Shown: positions 21,441 to 32,097 of the stretch, one piece after another | How the letters are laid out: each line of letters opens with the position of its first letter | How positions within the stretch are numbered: the first letter of the stretch is position 1 | Origin: Chromera velia | Taxonomy: Eukaryota; Sar; Chromeraceae | Length of the DNA stretch: 64,000 bases | Reading direction: 5' to 3' | Assembly: GCA_018398765.1 (NCBI GenBank) | Contig: JAHBMJ010002151.1 | Span: 13,604 to 77,603 of the forward strand | The notes under the pieces: generated by a model | Told to the model about the DNA's origin: nothing | The model's database searches: none | The model's input: only the letters and a program-made list of their open reading frames with translations | Made by a program: the position numbers and the translations under genes

Positions 21441-21780
21441 GCGACTGCAACCTACGTTTGTTGTCTCCAGTTTGAGGGGACGATAAGGGCAGAGTGAGGG
21501 GTGGGGGGCGGTGTCTGGGTCGCACAGAGACACCGAAGCTTAGGGTGCGAATTTCCCTAGGCAGAGGCGCAAGATGATTTGGGCGACCGTCAGGAACATA
21601 GAGTTGATGAAAAAACCGGTAGGAGCGGTCGCAGGACTAAAGGGTACCATCAGGGGAGCTAGAAGCTTCGATAACCCTCGGCGAGGCAAGGCTAAAAGGC
21701 TCCCCCGGTCAGTTGTTGTATCCACTTCTTCTTTACAAGACTTTTTCAAATTATAGGGTGCTACACCTCTCTCTTCCTCT
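21441..21780 (+). other. Unassigned segment between gag and protease
   Basis: About 340 bp with no conserved gag or pol sequence (GACGATAAGGGCAGAG to ATTATAGGGTGCTACACC). It could be a small insertion into the element or strongly diverged linker. No target duplication was found. Confidence 0.35.
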
Positions 21781-22290
21781 TATTCTGTTCTCGTGCAGCA
21801 TCGAAAAACTCCAGAGAAATACTTCTTCTCAGGTTCACACTTCGACAGAGCGGATAAATCGCTGATTGCCGACAGTGGGTGTTCGCACGGTCTTTATGGA
21901 GAAGGGTACGAGAAGTATTCGATCGGAGTGAGGGAGCAGAGAACTGACTCAGAGTTCAACCTCGCAGCTTCAAGGGAGAGCCAACCTTTCACTACCGACA
22001 ACCTGTACATCTTACACCTCCCGATCAGAGATGAGTTTGGGAGGGTTCGCATCGTACCGGAAGAAGGAGCCATCCATCTTTCCGTTGGTCGCGGTCTGCT
22101 TCCATGTGCTCAGAAAGAGCTCTTCCTTGCAAAAAGAAGGAAGGGCCACAGCTATGTTAAGCTCATGGACATAGATGGCAGGAGCTTTCGGACCCCTGTT
22201 GACCGCATAGGACAGATGCCGCTCGTCCATCTCTGTAAAAATAATGAAGTAACAGCAGCAGCGCAGGTGATTGCACCCCTTTTTATATAG
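21781..22290 (+). pseudogene. Copia aspartic protease region
   Basis: An open stretch of about 165 codons contains LIADSGCSHGLYG, matching the D-S-G active-site loop of Ty1/copia proteases. The following residues (LHLPIRDEFGRVRIVPEEG) correspond to the segment between protease and the integrase zinc region. It ends at a TAG at 22288. Its role was Gag-Pol processing. Confidence 0.8.
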
Positions 22291-22469
22291 AAGAAAAAGT
22301 GCTTCGATTCCTCTTCCCTCTCTGCCGATGCTTGCGTGTCCGTAGGACTTCCTGCAGAGCGTAAGCAACATTTGCTTTATGTGTTGTACTCCCGATTAGC
22401 GCACTCCATAGGCTCTTGTTTAAAAAAGACTCTGACGGATTCTGAAGGAAAAAGGAGTGCCCTTTTCTA

Positions 22470-23405
22470 TTTCCCCTCAGGAATGCCGAGACGTTCGTAA
22501 TTTGTGTGAGGCCTGCAAGTCTGTGAATCAGAAGAAAGAGAGCATTCCTCTAAAAAGTGTTTTGAAGCAGAGAGAGGACAAAAGGAAACGGTGATCAAAG
22601 AAACGTGTCCGTTTTACAGAAGATGAGACTCAGTCACGCCCATCAGCAGCCGGGGGTGACTTAAAGGCCCAGAAATCGCAGCAGCAGAAGCAGACAAAGG
22701 AGCCAGCCCCCTTCAACCAAACCATCTTTCAGGATCTTAAGGAGATAAGAACCAAAGGTATGGGGAGGTTCAAGTACATCTCCGTTATCGTTTGCAGGAA
22801 GACCAAGAAGGTCTCTTTCCACGCTCTTCGAAAGAAGCGTCATACCGTGCACCACCTGCAGCAGTGGGTGCGTCGATCGGAGGTTTGAGGCCTCGGAAAG
22901 CCCTTGATTGTCCGCACAGACAACGGGGGAGAATTTCTGGATGAAGATGAGATCGATGGTTATCATGGAGCATGCGATGACATGAACCTCTACCATGAGC
23001 GCGGTCCTCCCTTCTCTCTACAAGTCCAGTCGGAAGTCGAACGCATGAATCTCGATGTCATTTCTCTTCTTAGAAAGTCTTTGATTCAGCTTTGTCTCCC
23101 TTTTTCTCTTTGGCCTGCTTTTCTTTCTGGCGTTGCTAATCAGTTAGGTGACGTTGTATACAGTAAGACAGGCTAGTCCCCCAACTTACTAATTTTTGGT
23201 CACGCTTGCGGTGTCCCTCCAATTACAATGGGTGATGAAGTGCACGTGATTGATCCCTCTGGTTCTTCAGACCTTGTAGGTGCAAAGAGTGAGCAAACAC
23301 TCTTTGCCGCGAGTCTTTGGGGGGGTACAAGGTCCACAGGTCTGTTTTCTGGTTGTATTGCGGGGAGGGCGATGGGTTCCGCTCCGAGTACATCCGCAGC
23401 ATGTT
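22470..23405 (+). pseudogene. Copia integrase core, decayed
   Basis: One reading frame with in-frame stops at 22592 (TGA), 22886 (TGA) and 23174 (TAG). The diagnostic motif VRTDNGGEF at about 22912 holds the second Asp of the DDE triad. QVQSEVERMN near 23030 corresponds to the catalytic Glu motif. FGHACGVPP after the TAG is the usual post-core block of copia integrases. The three stops sit at positions where CGA, CGA and CAG are expected. It would have catalysed integration of the cDNA. Confidence 0.88.
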
Positions 23406-23439
23406 AGACTAAAGAAATGGCTGGGTGTAGATAAAGAAC

Positions 23440-24355
23440 AGAATGAATAAATAAATGAATGAATGAAGTTGAGAAATGGCGAAAAGACAAAAGACAGCCA
23501 GAGAAGTTAGTAAGAGAAGAAGAGGAATCAAATAGGCCTTCAAACAGTGATGATCTGATCGATTTATATATGGATGGAGAAGACGTTGAGCCTGACTCTC
23601 CTATTTCTGCAGTAGAGCCCTCTCCCCTCAGAGATGAGAATGGAAGAGAAAGACCAGGAAAGCAAGCTAGTCGTTGGGTTTTCACCAGATCGACAGATAG
23701 CGCTCTGTGGCCTGGATGCATCATGAGAGAAGGAGCAAAACAAGAAAGAGGACTAGGAGTAGCAAGATTTAAGAAAGACGAGAACAGAACGTGAAAAGCA
23801 GTCGAGATTGAACACAGTGTGAAACAAAAGGACATCGTTGAACGTTTCGATCCTTCAATTGGGGGTGGTCTTCCTGCTGAATTGCTCTCCCGTCTAGATG
23901 ACTCTGTCCCTGTCTCTGCAGATCTTCAGCCTTCCCCGAATCCCTCTCCCGCTTCTTTGCCTTCTAATGTTCTTGTCCCAAATGATGTTCATATCGTTCC
24001 ACCGATCGATGTCGACCCAATTGTAGAACAGGTTACAGAAGAGGTGAAAAGAGCAGATTTTCTTGAATGGAGTAAGAAAACCAGAAAGGAGAGAAGAAAG
24101 ATTATTTGGGAAAGAAAGAAAGAAAGGAGAGCACAGGAAGAAGTCAAAAAGGTAGAAGCGATAGATAAGCATATCGAGATTGCTTCCCTTGCGATGAAGA
24201 TGGAAAGAGCAAAGAGGTTAGTCAAGAGAGAGAACAAGTTAAAAGGACATATTCCTGCCACAACAGAAGAGATTGCGAAAAGAAGTCACACTGAGTCAGA
24301 TAAATCAGAACTTATATGCTGGGCAAAGTGTGGAGTTTTTGATTTGCCATCGTAG
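23440..24355 (+). pseudogene. Integrase C-terminal linker and connection region
   Basis: Two open stretches (23459-23794 and 23819-24355) encode acidic, then very basic coiled-coil-like sequence. Such low-conservation linkers lie between integrase and reverse transcriptase of copia elements. SRWVFTRSTDSALWPG near 23680 looks like a diverged chromo/connection block. No enzyme motif is visible. Confidence 0.5.
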
Positions 24356-24389
24356 ACAGCCAGCTTGGGGTGGGGGGTGAAACCGATCA

Positions 24390-24838
24390 CTCTTTGCTGG
24401 GTACAAACGTGGAACCTGAAGGATGGAAAACGGGTAGCAAAGTCTCGTTTGGTAGCGAAAGGATTCCAGGACTCTAGAGATAACAGATTTTCTGGAGACC
24501 TTCAGTAGGACTACTAGTTCGTCTCTCCGTCGTACTGCTTTTATCTGGGCCCTCTCTTGGGGCCTTCAGGAAGCAAAAGCAGATATCTCTACCGCTTTCC
24601 TCTAAACACCGTTGGACTTAAAGAGCGATGAGGTATGGCTTTGCTTGCCTTCTGACCTCCCTGTCTCTGTCTATCCTGGCTTGCATGCTGGTGTGTGTGT
24701 GAGAATCTTGAAGGCTGTGTATGGTCTTAAAGATGCTCCTCGCGTATACACTCAGTTCTTCAAAAAGAGAGTGAAGGAGCTGGGGTGGGTTAAAATTTCT
24801 GAGTCTATTCTGGTCAAAAGGAATCAGAAAGGGGAAGC
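24390..24838 (+). pseudogene. Copia reverse transcriptase, N-terminal half
   Basis: [16 protein letters not shown] and WGLQEAKADISTAFL are typical copia RT blocks. A TAA at 24603-24605 follows FL, exactly where copia elements have Gln, so CAA-to-TAA explains it. LKAVYGLKDAPRVY is the conserved KALYGLKQAPRAW-type block. The frame continues to GEAI, where the LINE has inserted. Confidence 0.9.
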
Positions 24839-24843
24839 AATTG

Positions 24844-27800
24844 ATGATGATGATGTATGGGGTTAAAGCCGGTGAGCCGTATAGACTCTGGCCAACTTAG
24901 AGCGTCATACATAGAGTTAAACTTTCGACTTAGGCCCCACTGGGGTAAATTGAATCGATAGAAGCCTGACAGGGGTAGGAACACGGATGGAAGTGGAGGG
25001 TGGCTCCACCTCTAAGCAAACAGGCTTTTGCTTTATCTGGTAGTTCTTTTACATGCTGAGTTACAACACGCTCTCTATCCTACCCTTGAGACGATCGAGG
25101 ACTGCCTGCATTTTGCCCGGAAGAGGGTCCCCATGACCGATCAAAGCGCCAGAACAGCACTGGCACGCCCAAGCGGAGGGGGAAACGAGAAGGAAAGGGA
25201 AAAAACAAGTACCACAGGGGGGACAGAAAGGATGGAGACGGACTCCTCTGTTTCTGTGTCTTTTTTCCCCCAAGGGTCACGGGCCAGTGAGATTCCTTCT
25301 ATCAGTTCGTGTCAGTTAGAGGTCTGTCAAATGACCTCTAAAGAAAATCACCCGAGGCAGAACGGAAGGAGACGGAGAGAGAAAAAGATCAGAACTCCCA
25401 ATCTCCTTTGATTCCCTATCTTTTCTGCCGAAGACGTACAAGCAAAGGTTTCTCTCTCAGTTCAGTTCCTACAGTTTGGTCAGTTCAGTCAGTTCAGTTG
25501 GTTCGGTCGGTTTATTCCTGAGGCACGACTTGTTTTCCAGGGGAGTGAAATTGTGAGTAGTAAGCATAAAAGAGGAGAAAAAGAGAGAAGAAGAACGGAG
25601 AAACCGCATGTAGTATGCACCCCGCTCGCAGACCCGCTTGTGAACCGCATGAGCATGAGCGCCCCGCTCGCCCCTCCGTACCCGTGCAGGCTCAAGCCTG
25701 TCACCTTCCACCGCCTCCCGCGCTCACGCGAGGGGTGCCATCCAAGCCCCGCAGCCTGGGCCTCTTGGGGTCGTCCGTCTCATGTTTCCTCCCTATATGC
25801 TTTTCATTCACCCCCCGATTGATTCCGTTCCGCCCTTGTTTATTCATCAATCAATCAATCAATCAATTGGATAACACATACTCGGACTGACATAACGAAA
25901 TATTCCCTTCAAAAACAAGTACGGTCGTCAAAAATGAACAACGACGGGGAAAGAGTGAGAGAAGGTGAGGGAAAAGGAAGAAAGAAAGAAAGAAAAAAAG
26001 AAAGAAAGAAAGAAAGAAAGGAAGAAAAGAGAAAGAAAGACAGACTGAGGGAACATACACAGCTACTTATGAAGGCAACCGAAGATCGCCCGTGCGCCTG
26101 CAACAGGGTGCTTTTCGAGGAGAAGTGTGAAGATCTCCCTCACTTTCTTCTCATTTTCACTCACATCCCATCCCAACTGCTGCTTAGCCATTTGTTGTGC
26201 CCACACAATCAAGTCTGACTTAGAGCGAGCGTCTCTTACTTCATCTAAAAGCCTATTCATGCATCTCCTCTCCCTTTCAGTCCCTTTGCATTCAGTCAAC
26301 TTATGGACAATATCATTCAGATGGCCACGCCCATGCAAATCGAGGGGGCAGACTGAGTGCTCGCAGACCGTCTCTACCTCCCCATTCGGGACTCCCCCCC
26401 CCTTCCCCAACAATGCACGGGCAATCGGCCTGACGTTGGCCTCTGAATAGAGCAGCCTCCTAAGAAGAACTCGAACCATAGGAACACGCCGCCCGTTTGA
26501 GCCGGTCCATCCTCCTATGACAAGACGGGCCAAGCGCTGTCTAGACGGATGTTTGACTTGGAAGACCGAAGGCCTCACTCCATTAGGGAAAACCCCCCCC
26601 CATCCTGCCTGCCCTCCCCTGCCCTGCCGGCCCTCTTTTTGTAAAGAACGGGAGGTAGCTACAAACTAGTCGTCCAACCATTCTTGTGTCTCCCTACCTC
26701 TCCCTTCTACCGCGAGCTTTCTTTTTAATTCAGCTTTCTCTCCCGGGCCCGAAGGCACCTCCTCGACAGAGAAGAGTTCAGGAGCGAAAGGTCCCACCAA
26801 CAGCTTGACGGACCTCCACCAATCGCCATAAAGGCCGTCTTTGCAGGGATCTAAAAAGCCAGCGGGCACATAGTGGGATGTTAAGGAGAGGCTACGTAAA
26901 AAACCTCCCACTCTTTCAATCAAGATAGCCCATATTGGGCAAAGGCCGGAGATGAAGAGGGAAGGGACACGAAATGAATTGCGGGGAAAGCCGCAAACCC
27001 ATCTAACAAAACGTAGTTGCAAATCATCCAACGCTTTCATGTCTGCTTGACTAAGGGAAAACACTTCTAGCCCGTAAAGGGCCACAAGAATCCACAGGCC
27101 CCGAAAGAGCATAATTTTCGAAGTCGGGGAGAGACGACCAAGAGAAACACAGAGCCCAATGACCCCCCTGAGTGCCCTCTCTGCCACCCCTAGGCGATGA
27201 CTCACAGAGGAACGGAGAGATCCGCCTTCAAAAAAGGTGCAGCCTAAATACTTATACTGGCCCGTTCTCTTGACTTCCTTCCCTTCAAAGAAGATTGGTT
27301 GACTAATATTCTCCTTGCTGCAGGAAAGCCTCATTACTTTTGTCTTTTTCAAGTTGACCGTAAGGCCCCACGTCTGACAATATTCCACCAATTTATTCAT
27401 TCTTGCTTGAAGTTTATATGAAGAACGACCAAACAGAACAAGGTCGTCAGCGTAACCGAGGCTTTCGAGACGCTCGGGTCCCACACAGATCGTATCATCC
27501 TGACTGACCCTGACTTTCCCTCTTTTCCTCTTCACCACGACTTCGGTCTTCTTGTTCCCCTTCCCAATGCCAACCCCTTTCAATCTGCCTGCCCAGGGGT
27601 AGTCACACGTTCTGCTTTCTATAGGCCTCCCGTCAGATACTGTTCCATCCTTCTCTGACTCTTCTCCCCCGAGCTCATCCTCTCGGAGAGCCGAGAGGCG
27701 GATGTGGCGGTGCAGATTATTAATGAACAGAAGGAAGAGTAGGGGAGAGAGAGGGTCACCCTGTTTCACCCCCGCCCCTTCCTGTATCTCCCTATCTGCA

Positions 27801-28327
27801 CCATCGACCCTCGCCTAGACATCAAAGTACATAGCATGCACCATCAAAACATCATATTCCGACACACCCTCCTCCCAAAGCCGTCTCAGCAACAGACCTC
27901 GAGGAACTTTATCAAACACCTCAAAAAAGTTAACGAACGTAGCCAGAAGGGGGAGTTTCTGGGCTTTGGAGCTCGCTACGAGTCCCACCAGCACTGTAAT
28001 GGCCTCCATGGTCCCAACCCCCTTCCTAAACCCCAGCTAGCGGTTGTTTAATAAGGTCTGTTCTCTCAATCTCTCGTCCATCAGGAGGGCAAACAGTTTT
28101 GCAAGCAAACATACAATGTGGATAGGTCTCCATTCCAAGCAGTCAGGAAAGGGGGGGCCTTTCGGAACTGGAAGTACACAGATCAAATTCCAAAGAGACG
28201 GCCAATAGGAATAACGATAAAATAAACTAAAGAGGACAAAAAGAAGGAAACGAGAAAGGGGAGAGGGGCTGAAACAAAGGTCAAGATGCCTAGGGGAAAC
28301 GCCCCTAATTCCGTCAGCCTTACTTGT
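24844..28327 (-). mobile_element. 5'-truncated LINE (non-LTR retrotransposon) nested in copia RT
   Basis: Minus-strand insertion flanked by AATTG at 24839-24843 and 28328-28332. The copia frame resumes without shift across the duplication. The element's 3' end, at low coordinates, carries an ATC-type tail, seen on the plus strand as four GAT units after AATT. Its 5' end is truncated, starting within the reverse transcriptase. Coding pieces occupy 28326-26063. The remaining 1.2 kb (24860-26060) is 3' UTR with a GAAA microsatellite (25980-26020) and CAGTT repeats (25455-25510). Confidence 0.92.
26063..28326 (-). pseudogene. LINE reverse transcriptase ORF, decayed
   Basis: A single reading frame of about 750 codons interrupted only by TAG at 28039-28037, 27817-27815 and 26668-26666. 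RT motifs in order: WRPIHIVCLLAKLFALLMDE, then GFRKG, MKQGDPLSPLLFLLF, YADDLVLFG (catalytic YADD at about 27443), LTVNLKKTKVM and YKYLGC. The C-terminal piece has a Cys/His cluster (CEHSVCPLDLHGRGH, later C). The three TAGs lie where Gln is plausible, for example before LGFRKG, so CAG-to-TAG explains all. No frameshift is seen. No apurinic endonuclease domain is present because of the 5' truncation. Confidence 0.92.
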
Positions 28328-28332
28328 AATTG

Positions 28333-28660
28333 CTCTTCTTGTGATGCATGTAGACGATCTCTTTATCTTTGCCTGTGATGTGATGAAAGAGATGGAACAG
28401 ATCGGCACCCTCTTTGAGATGGACGATCCTGTTCGAATGGACGACGGTTCTTTGCATGTATATGTGGGGATGTCTGTTCGGATGACAGAGGGTCGCATGC
28501 TTTTAGACCAAGGAAGCTATCTCAGAGAAGCAGCAGAGAATGTTCCTACAGAAGCCAGAAAGCCCATCATAGACAGAGATCTGCTCTTGCCGTCAGAAGA
28601 AGAAGTCGACCCTTCTTTGTGTTCCACTCAGCAGAGCAAAGTGGGTGCACTCGGATGCCC
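28333..28660 (+). pseudogene. Copia reverse transcriptase, C-terminal half with HVDDL
   Basis: Immediately after the LINE target duplication the frame reads into MHVDDLFIFACD, the catalytic Asp-Asp block of Ty1/copia RT. It continues with LFEMDDPVRMDDGSLHVYVG and a block ending KVGALG. A frameshift follows near 28650 where the RT-RNase H connection begins. Confidence 0.9.
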
Positions 28661-29295
28661 CTCCGGGATGGGGGGTGAAGACCCAACCGCATTTAAATTT
28701 CCTTTTTGGTCATCTTTCTCACTCCAATACGAAGCTCTCCCCCGTATCTGTACATGCATCAGAGAAGGCACTCTGGCATGTATATCAATGTTCTAGACCA
28801 CTTGAGCTATCTGCAGTCAGTGAAGAGCCTGTTTTGGTTGTATAGGTCGATGCGTCATATGAATTGCAGAAAAAAGAGGGGAAGCTTGGGTATGAAATCC
28901 AAATTTAAGTTTCTTTCCCGTTCTGCACTCGCAGATCTGAAAAGAATAGGAGAAGAGAACACTGTGATGTGGTGGTCAAAGAAGGAAGGAAGAAAGTTAG
29001 GTAGCACGATGTCAGCAGAGTTGTTTGCCATGAGAGAAGGAGTGAAGGCGACTTTTGCTTTCGTGCACTTCATGAAGAAATTGTGGGGGTGTATGCCTGA
29101 TGTTCTGGTCGTCTCTGACAGTTAGCCTCTCCTACATCAACTGTCATCCAAGCAGTGCAAGTCAGAACCGCGCATGCAAGATGAGCTAAAATACGTTTTG
29201 AAAAACCTTTCAGAGCTTGGAGCAAAGGTTCGATGGATTGAGACCGGCTATCAGCAAGCTGACAGACAGACTAAGTTTCTGAAGAGTGCGTGAAT
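28661..29295 (+). pseudogene. Copia RNase H region, decayed
   Basis: Contains STMSAELFAMREG, the conserved S.A.YMA/AE block of copia RNase H, then DVLVVSDS followed by TAG (29123-29125) where Gln is plausible, then LLHQLSSKQCK and KVRWIETGYQQADRQTK. The frame changes at least once (28660-28850). The region ends about 120 bp before the 3' LTR. Confidence 0.85.
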
Positions 29296-29415
29296 GATTC
29301 TTTCATTTATGTTTTGCATTCTTCTTTTTGATTAATTGTATAGATGAGCTTTTGGCAGCCTTTTGCATTTTGTTCTTTCGATCAAGTGATTTCGCCTCCA
29401 GAACAAGGGGGTGAT

Positions 29416-29937
29416 TGTTAGTGCGGGTGCAGGGGTGCTCCTTGGGACGCCTTGGTCTCATCCCTAACGGCCTAACGCCTTGTGTACACATTTGTGCATC
29501 CATGTCAATTGAGTGAACCTTCATGCGCGCAAGTCGCGCGCGCATGGCAATTATGTGCATGCATTTAATTTGTTCGAATGTATGAATTAATGAGAATCCA
29601 TTTAATATTTATGCAATGAGGAGAGTCGTCAAGGCTTAACAGTCTTAGTTGCCTTATCCTGTTTCAATTGAATAGCCGATTAGGAGACACGCAGTATGAG
29701 AAAGCGAATAGTTGGATCTCTAGACGACATTTTATATCGGGTTGATAGATTGACTTTCATGCTGATGATTGCAAGCAGACAGGTCAGCATGAACTGATGC
29801 ATACTTTCCTATGCCTTTTGCTGTATGACTTTGCAAGCGCTTCTACTTCCCTTAGAGCTGCCTAGAGCCACTGTTACTAACACCAGACTGCTTTGCCTGC
29901 AGAATGGACAATCTGAATCAGAACCAAATCCCTATTA
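29416..29937 (+). repeat. 3' LTR of the copia element
   Basis: Starts TGTTAGTGCGGG and ends ATCCCTATTA, followed by target duplication AATTC. Substitutions relative to the 5' LTR are mainly transitions, with a few small indels such as the missing ACTAGT near the AGCCGATTA motif. Confidence 0.93.
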
Positions 29938-30002
29938 AATTCCTCTAAATTCCTGTCTAAATTCCTCTAAATTCCTGTCTAAATTCCTAAGTCATTGCAG
30001 GA
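29938..30002. repeat. Right end of the split foldback element
   Basis: Iterated AAATTCCTGTCTAAATTCC continuing the right arm that stops at 19650, ending CCTAAGTCATTGCAGG. It starts with the copia target duplication AATTC. Confidence 0.8.
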
Positions 30003-30340
30003 TGACTCGGAAAAGAAAATATTAAAAGACAGTGTGTTTAAAGAGCAGTGAAAATAATACTAACAAGTCAAAAGTAAAAGAAAGTCATAAGAAAAGAAAT
30101 AAATAAAATAAAATGATCAGAACTCAAAAAGAGAAAAATTAAACACTAATATACAGAAGATCCCCACACATTAACATACAGAAAAAAAGTCTAAAGTTTG
30201 AACGCGAGCTCTGACACTTTTGCAATTTAAAGGACAATACAAAATACTAACAGGCAAAAGGTTCCCAGTTTGAACTCAACCTCTGCCACTTTTGCGCATA
30301 CTGACGCACACTAACGCATGCATGTTTAGACAAGACAACG
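30003..30340. repeat. AT-rich DNA with tRNA-B-box-like short repeats
   Basis: Two units contain GGTTCCCAGTTTGAACTC or a variant, followed by (A/C)(C/T)CTCTG(C/A)CACTTTTGC and GCA-rich words, at about 30195-30235 and 30265-30325. Two more lie at 30785-30840 and 30885-30960. One version, AGTTCGAACCC, looks like a tRNA T-arm/B-box. No complete tRNA fold was found. Confidence 0.45.
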
Positions 30341-30344
30341 CAAA

Positions 30345-30775
30345 ACACTACTTTGCAAAGACTTAGGGATTTAGACAGGAATTTAGAGAGTTTTAGACAG
30401 GAATTTAGCTAGAGGCATTTAGACAGGAATTTAAAGGAATTTAGCGAGGAATCTAAAGGAATTTAAAGACAGGAATTTAGAGGAATTTAGCAATTTTTGG
30501 AGATTAATTTCTCGTGAACTATAATTAATGAGTTAGACCTTGATCATAACGGTGCTTATAGGCCTATATTAGAAATATAAACACCATTAATATCCTAGAT
30601 TAATATCAAGTTCTAACTTATCATAGTTCATGAGAAATTGACCTGCAAAGTTTAAGAATTTAGAGGTCTAAATTCCTTTAGATTCCTAGCTAAATTGCTC
30701 TAAATCCCTGTCTAAATTCCTCTAAATTCCTATCTAAATTCCTGTCTAAATTCCCAGGTCTTTGTAGGGTAACAT
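30345..30775. repeat. Foldback (palindromic) element, TTTAGAGGAAT family
   Basis: Left arm 30352-30540 iterates GACAGGAATTTAGAGG, then TTTTTGGAGATTAATTTCTC and GTGAACTAT. The right arm 30595-30772 is the inverse, with ATAGTTCATGAGAAATT and TCTAAATTCCTGTCTAAATTCC. The ends read TTGCAAAGACTTAGGG and CCAGGTCTTTGTAGGG, a terminal inverted repeat. The same structure occurs at 18800-30002 in split form. It has no coding capacity. Confidence 0.8.
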
Positions 30776-31304
30776 GTAAAAGATTCTAAGTTCGAACCCA
30801 ACCTCTGTCACTTTTGCGTACGCTGATGTATGCCGACGCATGCAAGCTTAAAAAAGACATGCAACGCAAAACACTAACATATAAAAGGTTCCCAGTTTAA
30901 ACTTAAACCTTCGCCACTTTTACGCACACTGACAGTCTGATGCATGCGCCGATGCACGTTTAGTGAGATAAATAAAAATAAAACGAAGCGTACCCCAGCG
31001 TATCCACGATTTTTGCCCGCGCAATAATCGGGTCGCTAGCCAAATATTGTCAGACCACGCATTCGGATCCGCACATGCAAATTTATGAAATACATGCTAT
31101 CCACCCGAGTTCTAAAATCCTGGCTTGAGGCTCCTCAACAATTCAAGCCTCTGGATCACTGACAGCATTCAAGTTGACTCGACTCACTCGAGTCATCTTT
31201 GAAGTTATCCACTCTTTAAGATTTTTAGTTTTCAGACATTCGTCACTGCACTTAAAAATTTTCAGTAACCTGTCTTTAGACTTCAGTGACTCCCTTGCTG
31301 ACTT
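30776..31304. other. AT-rich intergenic DNA, no gene
   Basis: Two more B-box-like short repeats (30785-30960), then sequence without recognisable features up to the MITE. Confidence 0.4.
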
Positions 31305-31574
31305 CTAGGCGACGCACAGCGGCAAAAAAAAAAAAAAGAATAAACATGTCAAGATTTTTTTTTCTTATTATTTTTTTTGTCTGGTGGTCAAAGGTCTAAA
31401 CATGCAAACCGATGCAAACTCACCAAAGGTAGGTTTTGTAGTTAGATATGTTTTTGTTATATGTTGGCACTTCTAATAAAATATACAATAAAATAATACA
31501 AAAATAAATAAAAAAGATTATAGACTTCTTGAAATTTTTTTTTTTCTTTTTTTTAATCACTGTGCATCGCCTAG
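31305..31574. mobile_element. MITE copy 1 with CTAGGCGA TIRs
   Basis: 270 bp bounded by CTAGGCGACGCACAG and its near-perfect inverse CTGTGCATCGCCTAG. Interior A- and T-runs flank GGTTTTGTAGTTAGATATG and TTGTTATATGTTGGCACTTC, both shared with copy 2. It has no open reading frame, so it is non-autonomous. I cannot define an unambiguous target duplication. Confidence 0.85.
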
Positions 31575-31649
31575 GCTGACTCATCAGACCCGATACCTCC
31601 CAATTGCGAAGCGCTGTCCAATCTTAAATCTCTAGCCACCCCACAAAAA

Positions 31650-31960
31650 AACATGGAAATCTGTGAGAAATATATGGGAAATCTATGGGAAATCCATAGG
31701 AAATCCTAGTGAAATCCAAGGGAAATCTTAGGGAAATCTAATAGAAATTGATGGGAAATCTAACGTGGGAAATGAATGGAAAAGGGATGGGAAATTAATG
31801 GAAATCCTAGGGAAATCACAAGAAAATCAGCAGGAAATCAGTGGGAAATCTATGAAAAATGTTAGCCCAGATTTCCCATCAATTTCCCATAGATTTCCCT
31901 TGGATTTCACTAGGATTTCCCATCAATGTCCCACCGATTTCTCTACGATTTCCATGTTAA
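31650..31960. repeat. Palindromic repeat of GGGAAATC words
   Basis: The left half (31655-31850) iterates GGGAAATCTATGGGAAATC-type words. The right half (31865-31960) iterates their complement (GATTTCCCATCAATTTCCC). The arms can fold into a long imperfect hairpin. The small plus-strand open frame at 31765 is a by-product of the repeat. Confidence 0.75.
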
Positions 31961-32097
31961 ACTTTTTAGTACTGGACGTCTTCTATAGTCTCTTAGTGGC
32001 TACCTCTAGGCATAAGTTAAGTGACAAGTAACCTTTATCACTTGAATACATGATAATTAAAAAATATACTAAGCATATTACCAGTAGAAATATTACT

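Larger units (their letters stand above)
19651..29937 (+). mobile_element. Ty1/copia LTR retrotransposon, decayed, interrupted by a LINE
   Basis: Two LTRs of about 520 bp (19651-20170 and 29416-29937) flank gag, protease, integrase, reverse transcriptase and RNase H remnants in Ty1/copia order. The element has a perfect 5-bp target duplication AATTC (19646-19650 and 29938-29942) and lies in a foldback repeat. A purine tract (AGAACAAGGGGG) precedes the 3' LTR. Coding frames are broken by several stops, most explicable as C-to-T, and a few frameshifts. A 3.5-kb LINE sits in the reverse transcriptase. Removing about 3.5 kb and one AATTG copy gives a normal copia-sized element of about 6.8 kb. 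Confidence 0.95.

Noticed and set aside
24860-25020. tRNA-like sequence (GCCGGTGAGCCGTATAGACT and following)
   Set aside because: No cloverleaf could be folded by eye, and the stretch lies in the 3' UTR of the LINE.
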